In this document: positions 46,540 through 52,840 of the stretch, piece after piece
Position numbering within the stretch: position 1 is the first letter of the stretch
Layout: the number at the start of each line of letters is the position of its first letter
NCBI RefSeq assembly: GCF_000733935.1
Contig: NZ_JPON01000001.1
Span: 124,001 to 188,000 of the forward strand
DNA: 64,000 nucleotides
Direction: 5' to 3'
Source: Methylomarinum vadi
GTDB taxonomy: Bacteria; Pseudomonadota; Gammaproteobacteria; Methylococcales; Methylomonadaceae
Translations under genes and position numbers: made by a program
The notes under the pieces: model-generated
The model's input: the letters and a program-made list of their open reading frames with translations, nothing else
Database searches by the model: none
What the model was told of the DNA's origin: nothing

Positions 46540-47420
46540 TGACTAATGGTTATGGGTTCAAAGCGTGTGCGCTACGCTTACACGCTTTCCTACGGGTTGC
46601 TATGTAGATGGTTATTGTTGATTAACAATCTTCAAGAACCAGATTAAACAAGATTGAATTGTGAGGCTGGAACAGCCGAACTTGCGTAAGCAAGATTTAA
46701 TAATCTTTGTTTAATCCTGATGGATGGTGAGAGAACATATTTACCCTACCAGAGCAAATATGTTCAGCATCTTTTAGACGTACCAACCCCATAGAGATTA
46801 GCAAGTCAAAAAGATACATTCCTGATGGACGGAGCCATAGAACATAGTTGAATAGTGGAACCAGCCTTTCAACTGGTAAGGGGGGTTGTCCTATCTCCTT
46901 TTACCCACTGATTACGCAATTAAGCACAACGGGAATTCCTTGTAGCCATCCAACCGACTTTCAAGGAACACGGATTTTGGTTAATCCATCCTGTAAGAAA
47001 TTTATAGCAACACTTCAATAGTGTTTCGTTGCCCCTATCTTACTTTGGCAACTTCATAATGTAGGAGCGGTATCCTGTTACCATCGGCAACAAGTTAAAC
47101 TTGGCAGAATCTACAGGTGCTAACCGTATCAATGCTTCAACTGAAAGAAGCGATTGTGTTTTTACTTCAGTTATAACTATTTATACAAGTAGCGGGGTAA
47201 AAAATGAAAAAAGTTCATTGTATTTTTCAATGGCAGATAGATAATCATTCGGTATTATCAATCATCCATATTTAACCGTGTATAAATACTACCAGATAGT
47301 AAAAAGGGTGTTGCCAATCAACCGACTTGCACCCTTGCTATTCACTCCAATGTTTTTATGTTTTTCATTGGGATTCCTTGTTGCCTCTACACCTTTCCGC
47401 AAGGGTGTAGAGGCTTTTTA
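46540..47420 (+). ncRNA. Candidate large structured noncoding RNA
   Basis: No gene fits this stretch, but it is full of stems. AAAGCGTGT/ACACGCTTT (46560-46568, 46580-46588); a 14-bp helix with one bulge (46642-46655 with 46702-46716) enclosing GGCTG-GAA-CAGCC and CTTGC-GTAA-GCAAG, the latter with a GNRA loop; GAACATATTT/AAATATGTTC (46733-46742, 46756-46765); a 10-bp stem with three G-U pairs (46876-46885, 46895-46904); TTCCTTG/CAAGGAA (46936, 46962); AACACT/AGTGTT (47009, 47020); CAAGT-TAA-ACTTG (47091-47103). The G-U pairs and the GNRA loop fit only the plus strand. It ends in an intrinsic terminator. Location and look recall the ornate RNAs of phages (GOLLD, ROOL), but I cannot match it to either. 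Confidence 0.6.
47383..47419 (+). terminator. Strong intrinsic terminator
   Basis: A 14-bp stem (5' arm 47383-47396, 3' arm 47401-47414, one G-U pair) with CCGC loop, followed by TTTTTA. No plus-strand gene precedes it for 1.4 kb, so it ends the noncoding transcript. Confidence 0.88.
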
Positions 47421-47427
47421 ATGGCTG

Positions 47428-47598
47428 TTAAGCGGCTTTCTGGTGCTGCCTATGCAGGTAAGTATCAATTGCTTCTTCAAGCACTCTCTGTAATGGTACG
47501 TTCCTATCAGCGGCTATCTGTTTCAATGCCCGTAAATGACTTGGGAACATCCTGAAACTTCTAAGAACCTTCAATTCACGGTATTTGCCTTCAATCAC
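47428..47598 (-). CDS. Ribbon-helix-helix protein (56 aa)
   Basis: GTG start at 47598 with AGAGGAT upstream; an in-frame stop just before it fixes the start. SFRMFPSHLRALKQIAADRNVPLQRVLEEAIDTYLH has the strand-helix-helix pattern of CopG/Arc-type regulators. It is divergent from the recombinase gene at 47814, with operator-like repeats between them, and likely regulates that promoter. Confidence 0.6.
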   Translation of the reverse strand: MIEGKYRELKVLRSFRMFPSHLRALKQIAADRNVPLQRVLEEAIDTYLHRQHQKAA

Positions 47599-47670
47599 TG
47601 TCTAAATCCTCTGGTTAGGGGTTGGTTTATTACTACTCATTTGTATTTATAAAAATGAAGTTTGGTAATG

Positions 47671-47771
47671 AACCCCTTGAATGTCATAAAAGGTAGAAAA
47701 TGTGACATTTCCCTATTTCAAGGGGTTTCCAGCGTGTTTTAGCCTTGCTTTCTCTCTAAAATGTCATAAAA
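47671..47771. promoter_or_regulatory. Operator-like repeats before the recombinase gene
   Basis: AACCCCTTGAA (47671-47681) and its inverted copy TTCAAGGGGTT (47717-47727) flank a central palindrome AAATGT-G-ACATTT (47698-47710). AATGTCATAAAA occurs at 47680-47691 and 47760-47771. This is a promoter region between divergent genes, probably bound by the element's RHH protein. Confidence 0.55.
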
Positions 47772-47813
47772 TCTTCAATATCTACTGAATAATGATGTTT
47801 TGAGGGAATAAAA

Positions 47814-48407
47814 ATGAGCAAGAAAGCAGCAACATTGACTGATACAAAGTTCAACCAACTGATAAAGCATGTTGAAAACGGTAATCACGGACTGAGGAAC
47901 AAAGCCATTCTGTTCCTATCGTTCAAGTGCGGGTTGAGAAGCAAGGAAATCGCTTCTCTGGTACTGAATGATGTGCTGGAAACAGATGGAACCATCAAGG
48001 ATGAACTTCAACTGTTACAGGCTTACACCAAAGGCGAAAAGCACAGGATGGTTCCTCTGAGCAATCCCAAGGTGAGAAAGGTTCTTCAAGAGTGGGTTGA
48101 TTACCGCAAAGAGAATGACGGTTCCTTGTTCAATGCAGGTTCACCCCTGTTCCGTTCCCAGAAAGGCTCGTTCTTCACTGCAAATACAATGGTGAAACTG
48201 TTGAAGAACCTGTTTGATAAGGCTGGTAGGGGATTTGAGGACTGTTCGAGCCATTCAGGTAGAAGAACACTGATTACCAAACTGGTGAATCAAGGTATAT
48301 CGCTGAACAAGGTTAAGGTGATTGCGGGGCATGAGAGTATCAGCACCACTATGGAATATGTGGATACCAACCCTGATGAACTTGGGCAAATTATGAAGAA
48401 TGTTTGA
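47814..48407 (+). CDS. Small tyrosine recombinase
   Basis: 197 residues, catalytic domain only. CGLRSKEIASL holds the first Arg, HSGRRTLITKL the HxxR pair, GHESISTTMEYVDT the final His and the nucleophilic Tyr. The N-terminal core-binding domain is missing, as in some Xer-like or plasmid resolvase-type enzymes. It could resolve multimers, invert a segment or help excision alongside the main integrase. Its own terminator follows. Confidence 0.85.
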   Translation: MSKKAATLTDTKFNQLIKHVENGNHGLRNKAILFLSFKCGLRSKEIASLVLNDVLETDGTIKDELQLLQAYTKGEKHRMVPLSNPKVRKVLQEWVDYRKENDGSLFNAGSPLFRSQKGSFFTANTMVKLLKNLFDKAGRGFEDCSSHSGRRTLITKLVNQGISLNKVKVIAGHESISTTMEYVDTNPDELGQIMKNV

Positions 48408-48883
48408 TGCTAAATAGTAATGAACCGTTTGTGTTCTTCGCTTCGGTTCTCCTAAAAATTAATGTATATTTTTTAACGTATTGGCTTTCTGTTTCGGACA
48501 GTCATAACACGGATGTTGAAACTATAAAGGCTGGTAAGGATTGATTCACCTTATCAGCCTTTTCTTTTGCCAGAACATTACTGAACGGTATTGGTTACAG
48601 GTTCTATCTGGTGCTGAAACAAAGCAACCCCCTGTTTTGGGTGTAATACAATTCTTCTAGTGCTGAGGAAACCAAATAGCAAAATCTGGCTGATTTTAGC
48701 CTTTTCAAGAAGCAGGTGAGGAAAACGGGATTAGAGAAAACCAGCCTTTGGCTGGTTTGTTCCGTAGGAACCTTCTAATCAAAATCCATATTATCTTATT
48801 AATACTTATAATATTCCCTGAAGCGGCTACATGCCTGATTATACACACCAGATAGGCACTTGTCAAGCACTTTTTTACTCTGA
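48408..48883. other. Noncoding stretch after the recombinase gene
   Basis: About 475 bp. It holds the terminator at 48526-48569 and a second hairpin AAACCAGCC-TTT-GGCTGGTTT near 48740-48760. No gene is supported. Confidence 0.5.
48526..48569 (+). terminator. Intrinsic terminator of the recombinase transcript
   Basis: AAAGGCTGGTAAGG pairs with CCTTATCAGCCTTT (one G-U pair on the plus strand), followed by TTTTCTTTT. Confidence 0.8.
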
Positions 48884-49228
48884 ATGTCAAGCGTTTTTAT
48901 CTATTTGATTTGTAAAGGGAAATCAAAAATATGGCATTCTATTGTCAATAATTCAGGTTTTACCCATACCAAAGCACCAGTTAATACACTTTTTCAATAT
49001 CCTGATTTCACCCTCTGCAAGTTGTTGATTTTACAGGCTGGTTTTAGCCTCAAAATCAATAACCTTCTGTTTTTGGCAATCTATTGTACCAGTGAGGAAT
49101 TGAACCTCTATATGCGGCTTTCAGCACCAGAGATTCACCCTTGCCTATCTGGTGAGGAAATCGCTGTTTCAGGTGGTTCTGGTGAGTCTGTGGGGTTTGT
49201 TTGGCTGGTGTACTGGCTGGAATCCTAA
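48884..49228 (+). CDS. Doubtful hypothetical ORF
   Basis: A 114-residue frame without a ribosome site or known domain; hydrophobic patches are scattered. Codon composition is similar to the following operon, so it may be real, but I cannot support it further. Confidence 0.25.
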   Translation: MSSVFIYLICKGKSKIWHSIVNNSGFTHTKAPVNTLFQYPDFTLCKLLILQAGFSLKINNLLFLAIYCTSEELNLYMRLSAPEIHPCLSGEEIAVSGGSGESVGFVWLVYWLES

Positions 49229-49322
49229 AAACCAGAGATTCAATCCCTGTTTCTGAATCACAGCGAATCAGAATGACTAAATAGTTGTATGCCTATTTCT
49301 AATCAACAAAGAGGATAAACAT

Positions 49323-49550
49323 ATGACTACTTTAACTGCTGGTGGTGTTGCTGATGCTACCAATGAACTGAAATCCATTCTTGGTACAAACCCTGCTGAT
49401 GGTGCTGCTTTGATTGCGGCTATGACTTCCTACGATGGTACACAACTTAATGGGAGATTGATTCAGGTTCTTACCAATGCCAAGCAAACTATTCCTTTGC
49501 TTTCTGCTGGTGATGTTGCATTGATTGATGATGCTTTAGCACAACTGTAG
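49323..49550 (+). CDS. Unknown small protein, first gene of a four-gene operon
   Basis: 75 residues behind AGAGGATAAACAT. Ala/Leu/Thr-rich and helical (TAGGVADATNELKSILG...GDVALIDDALAQL), without charged clusters or a signal. Not recognised. Its stop shares one base with the GTG start of the next gene. The good ribosome site and the tight coupling of all four genes support it. Confidence 0.65.
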   Translation: MTTLTAGGVADATNELKSILGTNPADGAALIAAMTSYDGTQLNGRLIQVLTNAKQTIPLLSAGDVALIDDALAQL

Positions 49551-49825
49551 TGGTGAATATCAATATGGATGATATGAAAGGCATCTTGGATGCTGTTAAT
49601 GAGCATTACCGCAATCAGTCAAGCCGCATTGATGAAACGGTAGAACTGTTTATAAATGAGGTTAAGAACTTCCGCGACGATTCAACAACTGCTGAACATC
49701 GGCTCGAAGAATCCCGCAAATGGTTGAAACGTCAATTGCTTGGTTCCTATGCAGGTAACGCAAAAATTCGTGATTTGATGTTGAGAATCATCAAGCGTAT
49801 TGAACAAGGGTTGTTGGCTGAATGA
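49550..49825 (+). CDS. Unknown helical protein, second gene of the operon
   Basis: 91 residues from a GTG (49550 or 49553). It is predominantly charged and helical (DAVNEHYRNQSSRIDETVELFINEVKNF as overlapping heptads), suggesting a short coiled coil. Not recognised. It ends in an ATGA overlap with the next gene. Confidence 0.65.
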   Translation: MVNINMDDMKGILDAVNEHYRNQSSRIDETVELFINEVKNFRDDSTTAEHRLEESRKWLKRQLLGSYAGNAKIRDLMLRIIKRIEQGLLAE

Positions 49826-50178
49826 TTTCTGCTATTGAATCGCTGAATCCAGAAATCAGGAATGATGTACTGAAACAGTTGAACCAGAGAATCTATTCTG
49901 GTGCTTTGGTTTCAAGGTACACCTATTCCGAATACAAAGATTACATTCTGTTTCTTCAATCAGTTGGGATTACCCCTGATGATTACTATGAAAGCATGAT
50001 TGATAGGTTCACTCCTGCTGAATATCAGTTGATGCTTTCAATCTCAAAAGATGTTGGTAATCCAGAGTTAAAGCAGAAAGTGAGAATGCTTAATCAGAAG
50101 TGCAAGCGAATCATTCAGCGGTTGGCTGGTGATATACAGGAACAGAATAAAAATAAAAGGTGGTGGAAAAGAAAATGA
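49822..50178 (+). CDS. Unknown protein, third gene of the operon
   Basis: 118 residues, start overlapping the previous stop (ATGA). Helical, with a Tyr-rich middle (SRYTYSEYKDYILF) and a strongly basic, Trp-containing end (NKNKRWWKRK) that might bind nucleic acid or membrane. Not recognised. Confidence 0.65.
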   Translation: MISAIESLNPEIRNDVLKQLNQRIYSGALVSRYTYSEYKDYILFLQSVGITPDDYYESMIDRFTPAEYQLMLSISKDVGNPELKQKVRMLNQKCKRIIQRLAGDIQEQNKNKRWWKRK

Positions 50179-50624
50179 CTATAAAAATCGTATCAGAGTT
50201 GAAACAGAATAACCCTGCTTTGTTCGCTGAGGTTGAAAAGCGATTGAAAGCAATTCCCGGTTCTGCTGAATGGTATATGAAACTGACTGCTGGAGAACTT
50301 CAGCGTTTAGCCAATTTCGTTGAAATGCATAGTATGAACTTTACCAGCGAACAGGAACGGTATGTTTTTGACAATCTGGAACCTGCTGAACGGAATGTTG
50401 TGGATATGCTTATCAAGCAATCCGGTGATGATGTAATCAAGAAAGTTCAGTCAATTTGTAAAACCAAAAATGAACGTAGCAAGCGATACATTGAAAGTAT
50501 CATAGAGGATATATCCGCTGAACAAGAAATAGAACAATTAGTCAGTGAGGCTAAATCTAATCGCACTTCTAAAAAAAGTGATGTTCAGCGTGATTGGGAA
50601 CGGGTAAAGAGTATTTTTCTGTAA
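50175..50624 (+). CDS. Unknown protein, fourth gene of the operon
   Basis: 149 residues from ATG 50175, overlapping the previous stop (ATGA); an earlier start at 50160 is less likely. Helical and charged, with acidic C-terminal segments (IESIIEDISAEQEIEQL). Not recognised. A perfect 13-bp terminator stem follows 50 bp after the stop, ending the operon. Confidence 0.65.
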   Translation: MTIKIVSELKQNNPALFAEVEKRLKAIPGSAEWYMKLTAGELQRLANFVEMHSMNFTSEQERYVFDNLEPAERNVVDMLIKQSGDDVIKKVQSICKTKNERSKRYIESIIEDISAEQEIEQLVSEAKSNRTSKKSDVQRDWERVKSIFL

Positions 50625-50674
50625 AGAGTTTTGCTGGTGCTGGATATTTCCGCATCCAGTGCTGGTAAATCTGG

Positions 50675-50731
50675 AACCCACAACACCGAAATTCTATCTT
50701 TGTTATCTGCTGGTGTTGTGGGTTTCTTTTT
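50675..50731 (+). terminator. Terminator after the four-gene operon
   Basis: AACCCACAACACC (50675-50687) pairs perfectly with GGTGTTGTGGGTT (50712-50724), followed by TTTCTTTTTATT. It also lies at the end of the convergent integrase gene. Confidence 0.85.
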
Positions 50732-52361
50732 ATTGCTTCCGTAGATTTGCTGTTGCTTTCTCCCTGAATGGTTGCCTGATAAATAGGCAGTTCTTCCAGT
50801 TCTCCAATTTTGATAAGTCTATGTCATAGCGCAATTTGCTGATTGCGTTATGCTTCTGTTTTATCAATTGGGTATGGGTGTAGATGCTATTTCCAATAGA
50901 ACGGTTGCTTGATGAATGCCCAATAATGTCATCAATCAAATCCTCTGCTATGGATTTATCTTTCAGTGATGTTCTAACTAAGTGCCTGAATGAGTGGAAA
51001 TCCAGCATTGTTTTATCATTGGCTGGAACAACATCAACCTTCTTACGATAGTTCTGGAACCTGTTAGAGAATGCGCCAAACTTGCCTCTGGTATTGCGGT
51101 TTTCACATGGAAATAGTTTTACTACTCTGTTCTTTTCTTGGTGCTTTACATATTTGATAAAGCCCAATTCAATAAGGTAAGGGTGTATGGGTATTATGCG
51201 TGGGGAGCCTTCCTCACTTTTCAGTTCCTTATCGTCATTATCATTTATGTCAATTACCCAAACATCGTTCATCTTGTATATGTCACTGACGTACAACTGA
51301 ACCAGTTCAGCCAATCTTGCGCCTGTAAATAGCCCAAGCAGGGGAACCCAATAGTCACTTGCTCTCTTGAAAGTGCCTTGCTGATACTGTTCAGATTGGA
51401 ATAGGGATTGTAGGTTTTCAGGGGTAAAAGGAATGCGTTGCTTTCTATCACGCTTCTTCGGCTTCTTTATGTTGGCAAGTAATTTTCTGGTTCCCTCTTT
51501 TACGGGGTATTGTTCATCCTCTGCCCACTTGAACAACTCCGAAACCATTTTACAGGTGTTATATACAGAGGATTGGCTGATAGGTTTCAATTTCTCTGCT
51601 TTAACCAGTGCAACCAATTCCTTGATGCTTTTACCTACTTTGCTGCCTTTGTTTGGATTGGGTGGCAGTTGGGCTAAAACATCCTTGTAGTTCCGTATCA
51701 TTGTCCCGCTGATTTCAGCAATACGGGGGTTCTTACCATCGTTGTATTCGGTAAGGATGCGGGAAAACATCTTCCCCTTGTTTTCATATTCTTGTAGTGA
51801 GGATGGTTTAGCGGTTTCGGCTTTCACTGTAAGCCACCTATCAATTATATCATCAAGGTAGGGGTTTTCTTCCTCGGTAAAGGTGGGTTCAGGTGGAATA
51901 GGGTAGGGTTGCTGTTGCCCGTTTCCTTGTAGCGTTTGGATGATTTGTATGTATCTGGCATTTTCAGCGGCAATGCTGCTACGGATGTTATTTTCTTCCA
52001 GCCTCATTTCAATGGCTTTTGAAAGCAGGTGTTCGTCATAGTCATCCATTTCCATCAACACCTTTTCCGCTTCACTCCAATCCAGTTTGGAAATCTGTTC
52101 ATAGCGCATTAGCAATTCCATTGCTTTTCCGTATGCCTCAGCATCGTTGAAATACCGATTTGCTATGTCATCCATCATTAACCACCATTTGCGGGATAAG
52201 CGTAATGCTTCTCCTTTTTCTCTTGTTCTAAGGGACTTTCTAAACACCCTTTTTAGTATAGGGTTGTTGAGCCTTATTTGCTTGGGAATACGATACTGGA
52301 AATAGTAAATTCCAAGTCGATTTTTATAGATGTAGGATGGATTACTTTGACTCACTGTCAC
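50730..52361 (-). CDS. Site-specific tyrosine integrase of the tRNA-Leu element
   Basis: 543 residues from a GTG start. The N-terminus (PSYIYKNRLGIYYFQYRIPKQI) resembles the DUF6538 domain of phage-type integrases. A helical arm-binding region and a SAM-like core domain follow. The catalytic set is R in FTGARLAELVQL, HxxR in FHSFRHLVR, H in GHSSSNRS and Y in SIYTHTQ. The gene starts 80 bp from attR and reads away from it, the usual arrangement. It integrates the element by recombination at the 3' end of tRNA-Leu. Confidence 0.93.
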   Translation of the reverse strand: MTVSQSNPSYIYKNRLGIYYFQYRIPKQIRLNNPILKRVFRKSLRTREKGEALRLSRKWWLMMDDIANRYFNDAEAYGKAMELLMRYEQISKLDWSEAEKVLMEMDDYDEHLLSKAIEMRLEENNIRSSIAAENARYIQIIQTLQGNGQQQPYPIPPEPTFTEEENPYLDDIIDRWLTVKAETAKPSSLQEYENKGKMFSRILTEYNDGKNPRIAEISGTMIRNYKDVLAQLPPNPNKGSKVGKSIKELVALVKAEKLKPISQSSVYNTCKMVSELFKWAEDEQYPVKEGTRKLLANIKKPKKRDRKQRIPFTPENLQSLFQSEQYQQGTFKRASDYWVPLLGLFTGARLAELVQLYVSDIYKMNDVWVIDINDNDDKELKSEEGSPRIIPIHPYLIELGFIKYVKHQEKNRVVKLFPCENRNTRGKFGAFSNRFQNYRKKVDVVPANDKTMLDFHSFRHLVRTSLKDKSIAEDLIDDIIGHSSSNRSIGNSIYTHTQLIKQKHNAISKLRYDIDLSKLENWKNCLFIRQPFREKATANLRKQ

Positions 52362-52390
52362 GCACCTGTGTCACACACCCGTGAGTCAAA
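52346..52390. promoter_or_regulatory. Inverted repeat across the integrase start
   Basis: TTTGACTCA (52346-52354) and TGAGTCAAA (52382-52390) surround the integrase GTG. The sequence between includes GTCACGCACCTGTGT, related to the palindrome at 45229-45250. Likely a site for autoregulation or an arm-type recombination site. Confidence 0.55.
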
Positions 52391-52440
52391 AAGATTTTTA
52401 GATTTTCTAACTTACTGAATTGTAAGTAGAAATGTCAGAA

Positions 52441-52463
52441 TATGGTGCCGAGGAGAGGACTTG
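52441..52463 (+). repeat. attR of the tRNA-Leu element
   Basis: Copy of the 45150-45172 repeat; here it is part of the intact tRNA-Leu gene, including its CCA end. Confidence 0.92.
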
Positions 52464-52529
52464 AACCTCCACGGGGTTGCCCCCACTAGCACCTGAAGCT
52501 AGCGTGTCTACCAATTTCACCACCTCGGC
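52443..52529 (-). tRNA. tRNA-Leu (anticodon CAG)
   Basis: 87 nt including encoded CCA. The acceptor stem GCCGAGG pairs with CCTCGGC, the anticodon stem-loop is CTAGC-TTCAGGT-GCTAG, a long variable arm (TGGGGGCAACCCCG region) is present, and the T arm contains GTTCAAGTC. Its 3' end is the integration site of the element. The gap 52530-52840 before rnr holds no other feature I can define. Confidence 0.95.
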
Positions 52530-52840
52530 TAAGGCTGCTTGTCGATACAAGCCGTGTGAAGATGAGCATTTTAAGGCTCTTGATAAGGACTGTCAAAACT
52601 TTTTGTAGTTTTTCTAGTCTTATTTACTTTGGCTCTGGCTAAGTTATTGATGAAAATATGGTTTTATGACGGTCTGCTTGAACTGTCACTGCTCGCCGAG
52701 TCGCCTTTTGGCTTTTCGCTAAATGAGTCGTATTGTTAGGGCCTACAAACTGGATTATCTTATGTCCGGATGGCATCAATATCAGATTTCTGGGTTATAC
52801 TCAACACGATTACAAAAATATAGAAACAGTAAAAATATAA

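Larger units (their letters stand above)
45150..52463. mobile_element. Integrative element in tRNA-Leu(CAG)
   Basis: Bounded by identical 23-bp direct repeats at 45150-45172 and 52441-52463; the right one is the 3' end of tRNA-Leu. An integrase gene starts 80 bp from the right repeat and reads away from it. The interior is visibly more AT-rich than the flanks. Contents: an unknown 222-residue gene, two minus-strand small genes, a roughly 900-bp structured noncoding region, an RHH gene, a second tyrosine recombinase, a four-gene overlapping operon and the integrase. No relaxase, capsid, terminase or recognised replication protein is seen, so it resembles a phage satellite or a mobilisable island rather than a self-sufficient element. 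Confidence 0.92.

Noticed and set aside
47358-47555. Small plus-strand ORF overlapping the terminator
   Set aside because: It begins inside the noncoding RNA region, spans the terminator stem and is antisense to the better-supported RHH gene.
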